Source: Methylobacterium sp. GXS13 (GTDB lineage Bacteria > Pseudomonadota > Alphaproteobacteria > Rhizobiales > Beijerinckiaceae). Taken from it: 51,747 nucleotides of DNA. The DNA lies in assembly GCF_001455965.1 (NCBI RefSeq), contig NZ_LKKO01000043.1, positions 1 to 51,747 on the forward strand, given 5' to 3'. Positions 22,198-31,207 of this stretch are shown piece by piece. Position 1 is the first letter of the stretch. Each line of letters starts with the position of its first letter. The notes under the pieces were generated by a model. That model searched no databases and was not told the DNA's origin. It saw only the letters and a list, made by a program, of their open reading frames with translations. The position numbers and the translations under genes were made by a program.

Positions 22198-24879
22198 CTA
22201 GCGCGATCGGGCTCGGTCGCGCAGCAGATTGAGGATCAGCGCGGTCCAACCGGTCTGATGCGAGGCGCCGAGCCCCCGGCCGGTATCGCCGTCGAAGAAC
22301 TCATGGAACAGCAGAGCCTCCTCGGCGCCGGGTGCCGGGGGAATCGGTGGCCGCGCCCCGAACGCGGGCCGGCGCCCCGCCGGATCCTTCGCGAACAGGG
22401 CGATCAAGCGGTCTTCCAGGGCGTCGGCGATCGCGCTCAGGGTGCACATCGCCCCTGAGCCGGTCGGGTATTCGACCACGAATTCGTCGCCGTAATAGGT
22501 GTGGAACCGTCGCAGCGCCTCGATGATCAAGTAGTTCATCGGCATCCACACCGGCCCGCGCCAGTTCGAATTGCCGCCGAACATGTTCGAGGTCGAGTCG
22601 GCCGGGTCGTACCGGACCGTGAAGGAGGCGCCCAGCTCGTTGAGCACGTAAGGCGCGTCCCGGTGGACTTTCGACAGGGAGCGCACGCCGTAGGGCGAGA
22701 GGAACTCGGCCTCGTCGAGCATGCGCCGCAGCAGCGCCTTCATCCGGTGGCCGCGCAGCAGCGACAGGAGCTTGCGGTCCTTCACGCCGCCCTCGTTCCA
22801 GCGCGAAACCAGGCGGGCCAGGTTCGGCCGGTTCTCCAGCGCCCAGTTCAGCCGCCGGGCGAAGTCCGGCAGCCGCTGGAGCACGGAGGGCTCGATCACC
22901 TCCACGGCGAAGAGCGGCACCAGCCCGACCATCGAGCGGACCCGCAAGGGGAGCATCCCGCCGCCGGGGATGTCGACCTCGTCGTAGTAGAATTCATCGA
23001 CCTCGTCCCAGAGGCCGAACCCCTCCCCGCTTCCCTGCGCGCCCCCCTGGCCGCCCATCTCGGTCATCGCCTCGGCGATGAGCAGGAAGTGCTCGAAGAA
23101 CTTCGAGGCGGTGCTCTCGTAGACGTCGTTGTGGAGCGCCAGCTCCAGGGCGATGCGCATCATGTTGAGGGCGTACATCGCCATCCAGGCGGTGCCGTCG
23201 GCCTGGTGGACCACCCCGAAGCCCGGGGGCGGTCGCGATCGGTCGAACACCCCGACATTGTCGAGACCCAGGAAGCCGCCCTGGAAGACGTTGCGCCCCT
23301 GCGCGTCCTTGCGGTTCACCCACCAGGTGAAGTTGATCAGCAGCTTGTGGAACACGCCCTCCAGGAAGGCGAGGTCGCCGCGCCCGCCCCGGCGGTCCCG
23401 GTCGATCTCGAACACCCGGTAGGCCGCCCAGGCATGGACCGGCGGGTTGGCGTCGCCGAACTCCCACTCGTAGGCCGGGAGCTGCCCGTTCGGGTGCATG
23501 TACCATTCGCGGGTGAGCAGCAGGAGCTGCTTCTTGGCAAAGTCCGGGTCGAGCAGAGCCAGCGGCAGGCAATGGAAGGCGAGGTCCCAGGCGGCGAACC
23601 AGGGATATTCCCAGGTGTCGGGCATCGACAGCACGTCGGCCGCCGCGAAGTGGCGCCACTGGCTGTTGCGGCCCCCCTCGCGCTCGGGCGGCGGGACCGG
23701 CTGGAGCGGGTCGCCCTCCAGCCAGCGCCGCACGTCGTAGCAATAGAGCTGCTTCGACCAGATCAGGCCGGCGGCGGCCTGCCGGAAGATGGTGCGGGCA
23801 TCCGGGTCCGTGATGCCGTCCTGAAGCCCCTCGTAGAACGCGTCCGCCTCGGCCACGCGACGCCGGACGACGGCACCCTCGGTGTCGACCGGGCGCACCC
23901 TTGAGCCGGCCGACAGGCGCAGGCGGATTTGGGCAGTGGCGCCGGGTTCGAGCCGCAGGGCGTAATGCAGGCCGAGCTTCGTGCCCGCATCCCGGCGGAT
24001 CGCCGCGGTCTCGCCCTCGACGATCGCCGCGTGCAGGCCGTCCTTGAACGGGCCGGGCGCGTCGGGCTGGGCGCCGTGCAGCCGGAGGTTGGTGTCGTTC
24101 TCGCAGAACAGCAGCTCCGGCGTGCCGTCATAGGCCAGGCGATAGGGGCCGAGCCGCGGATGCGTGCAGGTCGCGCCGCCCTCGGGATCGGCGGCGATAA
24201 GCGGGCGGCCCTGCCCGGCCTGCCAGGACCAGGTGTTGCGGAACCAGAGCTGCGGGATCAGGTGGAGCTCGGCAGTCTCCGGGCCCCGGTTGAGCGCGGT
24301 GACGACGGCGTGGATGTCGTCGGCATCCGCCTTGGCGTATTCCACCGTGATGTCGAAGAACCGGTCGTCCTCGAAGATACCGGTTTCCTCGATCTCGTAT
24401 TCCGGCTGGTCGCGCCCGCGCGCCAGGTTCTCGCGCACCAAAGCCTCGTAGGGGAACGGCGCCTGCGGGTAGCGGTAGAGCTGCTTGAGGTAGGCGTGGC
24501 TCGGGACCGCGTCGAGGTAGTGGTAGACCTCCTTGACGTCCTCGCCGTGGTTGCCCTCCTGGTTGGTCAGGCCAAACAGACGCTCCTTCAGGATGCGGTC
24601 GCGGCCGTTCCACAGGGCCAGCGCCAGGCAGAGGCTGCCGCGCTCGTCGCAGATCCCGGCCAGCCCGTCCTCGCCCCAGCGGTAGGCGCGCGAGCGGGCC
24701 TCCTCGTGCGGCAGGGCCCGCCAGGCATTGCCGTCCGGGCTGTAATCCTCCCGCACCGTCCCCCATTGCCGCTCGCTGAGATACGGACCCCACAGGGACC
24801 AGGCGCGATCCCCCCGGCCCTGCTCGGCGATTCGGCGGCGCTCCGCCCAATCCACGGAGTCATCCCCATGCGGACTCAT
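22198..24879 (-). CDS. GH63-like glycosidase (MGH1-type)
   Basis: An 893-residue cytoplasmic protein without a signal peptide, resembling the large GH63-type glucosidases with an (alpha/alpha)6 barrel: WEYPWFAAWDLAFHCLPLALLDPDFAKKQL, then LPAYEWEFGDANPPVHAWAAYRVFE, and a late NSNWRGPVWMPMNYLIIEALR. The Asp in AWDLAF and a later Glu (for example in LFHEFFDGDTG) are where the catalytic acids of this clan usually lie. Relatives include hydrolases of mannosylglycerate and glucosylglycerate, compatible-solute sugars; the substrate here is an inference from that. No solute synthesis gene lies beside it. Confidence 0.82.
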   Translation of the reverse strand: MSPHGDDSVDWAERRRIAEQGRGDRAWSLWGPYLSERQWGTVREDYSPDGNAWRALPHEEARSRAYRWGEDGLAGICDERGSLCLALALWNGRDRILKERLFGLTNQEGNHGEDVKEVYHYLDAVPSHAYLKQLYRYPQAPFPYEALVRENLARGRDQPEYEIEETGIFEDDRFFDITVEYAKADADDIHAVVTALNRGPETAELHLIPQLWFRNTWSWQAGQGRPLIAADPEGGATCTHPRLGPYRLAYDGTPELLFCENDTNLRLHGAQPDAPGPFKDGLHAAIVEGETAAIRRDAGTKLGLHYALRLEPGATAQIRLRLSAGSRVRPVDTEGAVVRRRVAEADAFYEGLQDGITDPDARTIFRQAAAGLIWSKQLYCYDVRRWLEGDPLQPVPPPEREGGRNSQWRHFAAADVLSMPDTWEYPWFAAWDLAFHCLPLALLDPDFAKKQLLLLTREWYMHPNGQLPAYEWEFGDANPPVHAWAAYRVFEIDRDRRGGRGDLAFLEGVFHKLLINFTWWVNRKDAQGRNVFQGGFLGLDNVGVFDRSRPPPGFGVVHQADGTAWMAMYALNMMRIALELALHNDVYESTASKFFEHFLLIAEAMTEMGGQGGAQGSGEGFGLWDEVDEFYYDEVDIPGGGMLPLRVRSMVGLVPLFAVEVIEPSVLQRLPDFARRLNWALENRPNLARLVSRWNEGGVKDRKLLSLLRGHRMKALLRRMLDEAEFLSPYGVRSLSKVHRDAPYVLNELGASFTVRYDPADSTSNMFGGNSNWRGPVWMPMNYLIIEALRRFHTYYGDEFVVEYPTGSGAMCTLSAIADALEDRLIALFAKDPAGRRPAFGARPPIPPAPGAEEALLFHEFFDGDTGRGLGASHQTGWTALILNLLRDRARSR

Positions 24880-25215
24880 CGGCCGTGCCCCGGCTGGGTG
24901 GTGGCGGGCGGCCTGCGGCTAGGCGGTGGAGGAGCGGTCATCGATCTCGACGGGCTGCGACGGACGTGGCCGTCCGATGCATCTTCGAAGCCACGCCACC
25001 TGAGGTCGGCGAACGCCGAGATCTCTCCGGCAGGATCGGGGCGGCGTCACAGAAAGCCGGCGCCCATCATCCCTATGCGTGTGGCCTTGACGGCGCGGCA
25101 CGTTGAACTGAGGGTCGGTCCCACGTCGCCGCAAGCTGATACGCGGTTTGTAAGTCCGGCCGAAATGTCGCGTGCGGATGGCGGTGCGAGTTTATCTTCG
25201 AACGCGGGGGCGGAT
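24880..25215. other. Intergenic region between glycosidase and binding-protein genes
   Basis: The starts of two divergent genes flank this gap, so it should contain both promoters. I saw no credible gene and no striking repeat. A G-rich run (GCGGGGGCGG) just before the second gene can serve as ribosome binding site. Confidence 0.5.
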
Positions 25216-26349
25216 ATGAAGACAATACTTTCTCTGGCGATTGTCGGTCTGATGACGATCGGTGCCGCACAGGCCCAGGACAGGAGCGGGCCGGTGAAGA
25301 TCGGTATCTCCGCCGGCGTAACCGGACCGTATGCGGCCTTCGGGGTGCAGGTGAAGAACGGCGCCAGTCAGGCGATCGAGGACATCAACAAGGCCGGCGG
25401 GATCAAGGGCCGGCTGTTCGAGCCCGTCTATGGCGACGATGCCTCCGACCCGAAGCAGGGCGTCTCGGTGGCCAACAAGCTCGCCGCGGACGGCGTGACG
25501 ATGGTCGTGGGCGCCTTCGCGTCGAGCGTGTCGATCCCGGCTTCCGACGTCTATCTCGATGCCGGCATCATCCAGGTCACGCCGTCCTCCACCAACGTGA
25601 AGTTCACCGAGCGGGGGATGTGGAACACGTTCCGCACCTGCGGTCGCGACGACCAGCAGGGTGTGGTCGCCGGCGCGTATCTGGCCAGTCACTTCAAGGA
25701 CAAGAAGATCGCCTTCGTCCACGACAAGTCGCCCTACGGAAAGGGGCTGGCCCAGGAGACCCAGATGACGCTCAAGGCCAAGGGCGGAAAGGCCGTGCTG
25801 GTCGAGGGCATCAACCCGGGCGAGAAGGATTTCTCCGCGCTCGTCTCCAAGCTGAAATCGGCCGCGATCGACGTGGTCTATTACGGCGGCTTCCACACCG
25901 AGGCCGGGCTGATCCTGCGCCAGATGCGCGATCAGGGCCTGCCGTTCGCCCTGGTCGGCGGCGACGGCCTCGCCCCGAAGGAGTTCGTGCAGATCGCCGG
26001 CGACGGCGCCGAGGGCACGCTGATGACCTTCTCGCCGGATGCCCGCAAGAACCCGAGCGCCCAGGCGGTGGTCGCGGCCTTCAAGGCCAAGAACATCGAT
26101 CCCGACGCCTATACGCTCTACGCCTATGCGGCCGTGCAGGTGCTGGCCAGGGCCGCGGCCGAGACCGGCTCCACCGAGGGCAAGGTGCTGGCCGACTGGC
26201 TGCACCAGGGCAAGACGATCGAGACCGTGGTCGGCCCGATCGCCTACGACAAGAAGGGCGACCTCACCCGGCCCGATTACGTCCTCTACGCCTGGAAGAA
26301 GGGCGCCGACGGCCGGATCGACTACGCAGGCAACGAACTGGCGCCGTGA
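25216..26349 (+). CDS. Branched-chain amino acid ABC transporter substrate-binding protein (first of a tandem pair)
   Basis: A 377-residue periplasmic binding protein of the LivJ/LivK (type I) family. A signal peptide (MKTILSLAIVGLMTIGAAQAQ) is followed by VKIGISAGVTGPYAAFGVQVKNGASQAIEDIN, the family's ligand-binding beginning, and by AFVHDKSPYGKGLAQE and DVVYYGGFHTEAGLILRQ further on. It should capture an amino acid or related solute for an ABC importer, but no permease or ATPase gene is adjacent. The next gene is a close paralogue of identical length. Start: the ATG at the signal peptide. Confidence 0.94.
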   Translation: MKTILSLAIVGLMTIGAAQAQDRSGPVKIGISAGVTGPYAAFGVQVKNGASQAIEDINKAGGIKGRLFEPVYGDDASDPKQGVSVANKLAADGVTMVVGAFASSVSIPASDVYLDAGIIQVTPSSTNVKFTERGMWNTFRTCGRDDQQGVVAGAYLASHFKDKKIAFVHDKSPYGKGLAQETQMTLKAKGGKAVLVEGINPGEKDFSALVSKLKSAAIDVVYYGGFHTEAGLILRQMRDQGLPFALVGGDGLAPKEFVQIAGDGAEGTLMTFSPDARKNPSAQAVVAAFKAKNIDPDAYTLYAYAAVQVLARAAAETGSTEGKVLADWLHQGKTIETVVGPIAYDKKGDLTRPDYVLYAWKKGADGRIDYAGNELAP

Positions 26350-26377
26350 GGCCGGCAGCCGATCCCCGCCGTGACCC

Positions 26378-26402
26378 GCGCGCCGCCGCACCGGTGGCGC
26401 GC
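26378..26402 (+). terminator. Intercistronic hairpin between the paralogous binding-protein genes
   Basis: Arms GCGCGCC/GGCGCGC with a further CC/GG pair inside form a very stable GC hairpin 28 bases after the first stop. Without a T run it could attenuate or stabilise the upstream mRNA rather than terminate fully. Confidence 0.5.
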
Positions 26403-26458
26403 GCTTCGGAAAGCCCCCCACAGGCGTCGCAGCGCCGTTTTCGATCCGGGAGCGAATC

Positions 26459-27592
26459 GTGAGAGCAACCCTGACGTTTTGTCTTCTCGGGCTCCTGATG
26501 GTGGGCCCCGCACAGGCACAGGATAAAGGCGGGCCGGTGAAGATCGGCATCGCCGCGCCCCTGACCGGGCCCTACGCGGCCTTCGGGGCGCAGATCCGGA
26601 ACGGTGCCGCCCAGGCAATCGAGGATCTCAACAAGGCCGGCGGCCTCAAGGGCCGGACGTTCGAGACCACGGTCGGCGACGACGCCTCCGATCCGAAGCA
26701 GGGCGTCTCGGTGGCCAACAAGTTCGCCAGTGCCGGCGTGACGATGGTGGTCGGAACCTACAATTCCGGCGTGTCGATCCCGGCCTCGGACGTCTATCTC
26801 GACGCGGGCATCATCCAGATCACCCCGGCTTCCACCAACGTGAAGTTCACCGACCGCGGGATGTGGAACACGTTCCGCACCTGCGGGCGGGACGACCAGC
26901 AAGGTGCGGTCGCCGGCACCTACCTGGCCACGCACGTCAAGGACAAGCGGGTCGCCTTCGTTCACGACAAGACCCCCTACGGCAAAGGTCTCGCCGACGA
27001 GACCCTCAAGGCGTTCAAGGCCAAGGGCGGCAAGGAGGTCATGGTCGAGGGCATCAACCCGGGTGAGAAAGACTATTCGGCGCTCGTCTCCAAGCTGAAA
27101 TCGGCCAACGTCGATGTCGTCTATTACGGTGGTTACCACACCGAGGCCGGGCTGATCCTCCGGCAGATGCACGATCAAGGCCTGAAGGCGATCGTGGCGG
27201 GCGGCGACGCCGTGGCCGACAAGGAGTTCGCACAGATTGCCGGGCCGGCCGCCGAGGGCACGCTGATGACCTTCCCGGCCGACCCGCGCAGGAACCCGAA
27301 TGCCAAGGCGGCGGTGGCTGCGCTCAACGCCAAGGGAATCGATCCCGAAGCCTTCACCCTGTACGCCTATGCGGCGGTGCAGGTGTTCGCCAAGGCGATG
27401 GCCGAGACCGGCTCCAGCGACGGCAAGACGCTGGCCGACTGGCTGCACCAGGGCAAGCCGGTTGAGACCGTCATCGGCCCGATCGCCTACGACAAGAAGG
27501 GCGACATCACCCGGCTCGACTACGTCATGCACGTCTGGACGAAGGGCCCCGACGGCAAGATCGATTATGCCGGCCACGAGCTGACGCCGTAA
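26459..27592 (+). CDS. Branched-chain amino acid ABC transporter substrate-binding protein (second of a tandem pair)
   Basis: A 377-residue LivJ/LivK-type periplasmic protein starting at GTG after GGGAG, with a signal peptide (TLTFCLLGLLMVGPAQAQ). In the segments I compared by eye, about three quarters of residues equal those of the preceding gene, so the pair arose by duplication. Differences cluster around the lobe-hinge region (KAIVAGGDAVADKEF here against PFALVGGDGLAPKEF), hinting at different ligand preference. A partial palindromic repeat follows the stop. Confidence 0.94.
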   Translation: MRATLTFCLLGLLMVGPAQAQDKGGPVKIGIAAPLTGPYAAFGAQIRNGAAQAIEDLNKAGGLKGRTFETTVGDDASDPKQGVSVANKFASAGVTMVVGTYNSGVSIPASDVYLDAGIIQITPASTNVKFTDRGMWNTFRTCGRDDQQGAVAGTYLATHVKDKRVAFVHDKTPYGKGLADETLKAFKAKGGKEVMVEGINPGEKDYSALVSKLKSANVDVVYYGGYHTEAGLILRQMHDQGLKAIVAGGDAVADKEFAQIAGPAAEGTLMTFPADPRRNPNAKAAVAALNAKGIDPEAFTLYAYAAVQVFAKAMAETGSSDGKTLADWLHQGKPVETVIGPIAYDKKGDITRLDYVMHVWTKGPDGKIDYAGHELTP

Positions 27593-27606
27593 GGACGCCG
27601 CGCTTT

Positions 27607-27653
27607 CGGGGCTCCGCGCCCCGAACCCCGCCAAAGGGCCGCGGGCCCTTTGG
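27607..27653. repeat. Partial modular palindromic repeat (hairpins 3 and 4)
   Basis: Only the CGGGGC/GCCCCG hairpin (27607-27623) and the CCAAAGGGCC/GGCCCTTTGG hairpin (27631-27653) are present, 14 bases after a stop codon. The second is a perfect 10-bp stem with a three-base loop. It probably ends the binding-protein transcript. Confidence 0.85.
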
Positions 27654-27769
27654 GATCCCTGGACCGATGCGTGGATCCGGTCGAAGCGCGTACCTCTATC
27701 GGGCGAACCACCGAGGAGCGCCGAGGCTTTATGATCCTCCTTCGCGTCCCGGCGCGCAGGGGAAAACCG

Positions 27770-28660
27770 ATGTTCGACTTCAGCCAGCTCCGGTGCTTCG
27801 CCGCCGTGGCGGAGGAGCTGCATTTCGGCCGCGCGGCCGCCCGGCTGAACATGACGCAGCCGCCCCTGTCGCGGCAGATCCAGGTGCTGGAGCGGATCCA
27901 CGACGTACAGCTCCTGGAGCGCACCAGCCGCTCCGTCCGGCTGACCGCGGCCGGGCGCAGTTTCCTGCCGGAGGCGCAGCGCATCCTGCGGCTGGCCGAG
28001 ACCGCGATGCTCGGCAACGGCCAGGTGGCGGCCGGGCGCGCGGGGGTGCTGAAGCTCGGCTTCACGGCGGCCTCGGCCTACGATTTCCTGCCCCGCCTCG
28101 TCACGGTGCTTCGGCGGGCGCTGCCCGATGTCACGCTCGCCTTGCGCGAGATGGTCAGCCAGGATCAGCTTGAGGCGCTGCTCGCCGGCCGCGACGGCGC
28201 CGCCCTGGTCCGGCCGCCGGTCACCCATCCGGACCTGATCGCCGTCCGGGCGCTCGCCGAGCCGCTCGTTGCGGCGCTGCCGGCGGGACATCCTCTGGCC
28301 GCGCGCGTGCAACTCACCCTGGCCGACCTCGGCGGCGAGCCGATGATCGCCTACGCGCCAAACGAGGCCCGCTACTTCAACGACCTGATTCAGGGCCTGC
28401 TGGCCGAGGCCGCGGTGGAGCCCCGGATCGTGCAGCGCCTTACCCAGATCCATGCGATCCTGGCCCTGGTCCGGGCCGAGCTCGGGATCGCCCTGGTGCC
28501 GGCCGCGGCCGAGCGCCTGCGCTTCGAGGGCGTGGTGTTCCGGCCGCTGCTGCTGCCGGCCCCCCGCCCCGCCGAGCTGGTCCTGGCCTGGCGGCGCGAC
28601 GCGGACGAGCCGCTGCTGTCCCGGCTGGTCGCGATCCTGACGGAGATGCCGTCGGCTTGA
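27770..28660 (+). CDS. LysR family transcriptional regulator
   Basis: A 296-residue LysR-type regulator. The helix-turn-helix is at residues 1-60 (FSQLRCFAAVAEELHFGRAAARLNMTQPPLSRQIQVLE), of the CatR/BenM-like subgroup by its LHFGRAAxxLxMxQPPLSRQI wording. The ATG at 27770 gives the exact family start MFDFSQLRCF; the longer upstream frame runs into the repeat and is rejected. It lies on the same strand about 110 bp ahead of the aldolase-galactarate dehydratase pair and is a plausible regulator of them. A perfect hairpin at its stop codon separates the transcripts. Confidence 0.93.
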   Translation: MFDFSQLRCFAAVAEELHFGRAAARLNMTQPPLSRQIQVLERIHDVQLLERTSRSVRLTAAGRSFLPEAQRILRLAETAMLGNGQVAAGRAGVLKLGFTAASAYDFLPRLVTVLRRALPDVTLALREMVSQDQLEALLAGRDGAALVRPPVTHPDLIAVRALAEPLVAALPAGHPLAARVQLTLADLGGEPMIAYAPNEARYFNDLIQGLLAEAAVEPRIVQRLTQIHAILALVRAELGIALVPAAAERLRFEGVVFRPLLLPAPRPAELVLAWRRDADEPLLSRLVAILTEMPSA

Positions 28661-28683
28661 TCGATGCGTGGGCCGCATCGATC
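28659..28683 (+). terminator. Hairpin at the end of the LysR gene
   Basis: A perfect 10-bp stem GATCGATGCG/CGCATCGATC with a five-base loop begins within the stop codon. There is no T run. The palindromic GATCGAT core could also act as an operator for the following operon. Confidence 0.6.
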
Positions 28684-28773
28684 GATCCAGCCTTTGGCTT
28701 TGACCTTCGGCGGAAAGGCTGCGCCTGATAGCCTGACGGCACGCAGATGCCGAGACGCTCCGGAGGAATCGCC

Positions 28774-29544
28774 ATGGACAGCCTGACCAACCGCTTCAAG
28801 GCTGCCCTCGGAGACGGGCGCCAGCAGATCGGCCTGTGGTGCAGCCTCGCCAGCCCGATCTCGACGGAGATCGTCGCCGGTGCCGGGTTCGATTGGCTGC
28901 TCCTCGACATGGAGCACTCGGCCAACGATCTGCGGGATATCTATTTTCAGCTTCAGGCCATGATGGAGAACGCCACCAACCCGGTGGTGCGGGTGCCGAG
29001 CGACGATCCCATCACCATCAAGCGCATCCTCGATGCCGGCGCGCAGTCGCTGATGATCCCCAATATCGACGATGCCGCGCAGGCCGAGCGGGTCGTGGCG
29101 GCGACGCGCTACGCGCCCCGCGGCATCCGCGGCTTCTCGCAGGCGCCCCTCGCCGGGCGGTTCGGCCGCATCCCCGATTATCACACACGCTGCGAGGCCG
29201 AGATTGTCGTGATCGTTCAGGTCGAGTCGCGCCGTGCCCTGGACAATCTGGATGCGATCGCGGCCGTCGAGGGCGTGGATGGCGTCTTCATCGGGCCCGG
29301 CGACCTCTCCACCAGCCTCGGCCACCTCGGCCAGCAGGGCCATCCGGAAGTGGTGCGCACCATCGAGGACGCGATCGGCCGGATCGTGAAGGCCGGCAAG
29401 CATGCCGGCATCCTCACGCCGAGCGAGGAGCTGGCCAAACGCTACATCGCGGCCGGCACCCGGTTCACCGCGGTCGGCTCCGATCTGGGACTGCTGGCCC
29501 GCAACGCCGAGGCGCTGGCCGGGCGCTTCCGCACCGCGGGCTGA
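28774..29544 (+). CDS. HpcH/HpaI family aldolase (2-keto-3-deoxy-sugar-acid aldolase type)
   Basis: A 256-residue class II pyruvate aldolase. The catalytic His is in DMEHSAND (H48), substrate Arg at RVP (R73), and the metal-binding Glu and Asp in QVESRRAL (E151) and GPGDLST (D177). Next to galactarate dehydratase it most likely cleaves 5-keto-4-deoxyglucarate or a close relative to pyruvate and tartronate semialdehyde, the GarL reaction. The start is the ATG after CGGAGGAA, a strong ribosome binding site. It is followed 14 bases later by garD. Confidence 0.92.
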   Translation: MDSLTNRFKAALGDGRQQIGLWCSLASPISTEIVAGAGFDWLLLDMEHSANDLRDIYFQLQAMMENATNPVVRVPSDDPITIKRILDAGAQSLMIPNIDDAAQAERVVAATRYAPRGIRGFSQAPLAGRFGRIPDYHTRCEAEIVVIVQVESRRALDNLDAIAAVEGVDGVFIGPGDLSTSLGHLGQQGHPEVVRTIEDAIGRIVKAGKHAGILTPSEELAKRYIAAGTRFTAVGSDLGLLARNAEALAGRFRTAG

Positions 29545-29558
29545 GCGAGGAGCATCCG

Positions 29559-31142
29559 ATGCAGGCCGAGATGGACGCCGCGACGCAGGATCGCCCGACG
29601 CTCGAGCGCCCGGCCGGGGACGTGCCGCGCACGATCCGGTTGAGCGCGCACGACAACGTCGCGATCGTGGTCAACGCCTTCGGGCTGCCCGCGGGCACGA
29701 CCTTCCCGGATGGGCTGCGGCTCACCGAGTTCGTGCCGCAGGGCCACAAGGTGGCGCTCAGCGACATTCCGGAGGGCGGGGAGGTGCGCCGCTACGGCGA
29801 GGTGGTCGGCATCGCCACGCAAGACATCCCGCGCGGCGCCTGGGTCGAGGAATCCCGGGTCGCGACGCCCACCGCCCCGTCCCTGGACGCGCTGGAACTC
29901 GCCACCCGGGTGCCGGCCCCCCTGGCGCCGCTCGAAGGCTACACCTTCGAGGGCTACCGCAACCCGGACGGGTCGGTGGGCACCAAGAACATCCTGGCGA
30001 TCTCGATCAGCGTGCAATGCGTCGCCGGCACCCTCGACGTGGCGATAAGGCGGATCAAGCAGGAGCTGCTGCCGCGCTTTCCCAATGTCGACGACGTGGT
30101 CGGCCTGACCCACGCCTATGGCTGCGGCGTCGCCATCAACGCCCCCGAGGCGGTGATCCCGATCCGCACCCTCCAGAGCCTGGCCCAGAACCCGAATTTC
30201 GGCGGCGCCGTCATGGTCGTGGGGCTGGGCTGCGAGAAGCTCGTCTCGGAGCGGCTGCTGCCCGATGGCGGCGCGGCCGGGGATGGGGTGGTCCGCCTCC
30301 AGGACGAGCGCCACCAGGGTTTCTCCGCGATGCTCGACAGCATCCTGGCCATGGCGGAAGCCCGCCTGGAGGTCCTGAACCGCCGCACCCGCGAGACATG
30401 CCCGGCCTCCGAGCTCGTGGTCGGCCTGCAATGCGGCGGCAGCGACGCCTTCTCGGGCGTCACCGCCAACCCGGCGCTCGGCTACTGCGCCGACCTGATC
30501 GTGGCCTGCGGCGGTACGGTCCTGTTCTCCGAGGTCACGGAGGTGCGCGACGCCATCCACCTCCTGACCCCCCGGGCCAGGACACCGGAGGTCGCCCAGG
30601 CCCTGATCCGCGAGATGGCCTGGTACGACGCCTATCTCGCCAAGGGCGAGGCCGACCGCCGGGCCAACCCGTCGCCCGGCAACAAGAAGGGCGGCCTCAA
30701 CAACATCGTCGAGAAGGCCCTGGGCTCGGTCGCCAAGTCCGGCACCGGGGCGATCTCAGGCGTGCTGGCGCCGGGCGAGCGGGTTCGCGAGAAGGGCCTG
30801 ATCTTCGCTGCGACTCCGGCGAGCGACTTCGTCTGCGGCACGCTCCAGCTCGCCTCGGGGATCACCCTGCAGGTGTTCTCCACCGGCCGTGGCACGCCCT
30901 ACGGCCTGGCCCAGGCCCCGGTGATCAAGGTCGCGACCCGGACGGAGCTGGCCGAGCGCTGGTCCGACCTGATCGACCTCGATGCCGGCCGCATCGCCAC
31001 CGGCGAGGCCACGATCGAGGAGGTCGGCTGGGAGCTGTTCCACCTGATCCTCGACGTGGCGAGCGGGCGCAAGCGGCCCTGGTCCGACCGCTGGGGCCTG
31101 TTCAACGACCTGACCCTGTTCAACCCGGCGCCGATCACCTGA
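29559..31142 (+). CDS. garD: Galactarate dehydratase
   Basis: A 527-residue enzyme dehydrating galactarate (or glucarate-type diacids) to 5-keto-4-deoxyglucarate. The N-terminal SAF-like domain (residues about 24-105, [18 protein letters not shown], then [15 protein letters not shown]) is joined to the UxaA-type catalytic domain starting [23 protein letters not shown], followed by [20 protein letters not shown] and [12 protein letters not shown]. Conserved Cys and His residues in these segments fit its iron-dependent active site. It is co-transcribed with the upstream aldolase. No kinase or tartronate semialdehyde reductase is next to it. Confidence 0.93.
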   Translation: MQAEMDAATQDRPTLERPAGDVPRTIRLSAHDNVAIVVNAFGLPAGTTFPDGLRLTEFVPQGHKVALSDIPEGGEVRRYGEVVGIATQDIPRGAWVEESRVATPTAPSLDALELATRVPAPLAPLEGYTFEGYRNPDGSVGTKNILAISISVQCVAGTLDVAIRRIKQELLPRFPNVDDVVGLTHAYGCGVAINAPEAVIPIRTLQSLAQNPNFGGAVMVVGLGCEKLVSERLLPDGGAAGDGVVRLQDERHQGFSAMLDSILAMAEARLEVLNRRTRETCPASELVVGLQCGGSDAFSGVTANPALGYCADLIVACGGTVLFSEVTEVRDAIHLLTPRARTPEVAQALIREMAWYDAYLAKGEADRRANPSPGNKKGGLNNIVEKALGSVAKSGTGAISGVLAPGERVREKGLIFAATPASDFVCGTLQLASGITLQVFSTGRGTPYGLAQAPVIKVATRTELAERWSDLIDLDAGRIATGEATIEEVGWELFHLILDVASGRKRPWSDRWGLFNDLTLFNPAPIT

Positions 31143-31145
31143 AAC

Positions 31146-31178
31146 CCCGGCATGCGCGGCACGGCGTCGCATGCCGGG
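31146..31178 (+). terminator. Terminator hairpin after garD
   Basis: A perfect 11-bp stem CCCGGCATGCG/CGCATGCCGGG with an eleven-base loop lies four bases after the garD stop. There is no T run, but its position and stability make termination likely. Confidence 0.65.
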
Positions 31179-31207
31179 CCGGACTCTGCTAGGCATTCGG
31201 CACTGTG

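Noticed and set aside
26264..28678. Minus-strand open frame of 804 codons
   Set aside because: It is antisense to the second binding-protein and LysR genes, both of which have clear domains and ribosome binding sites.
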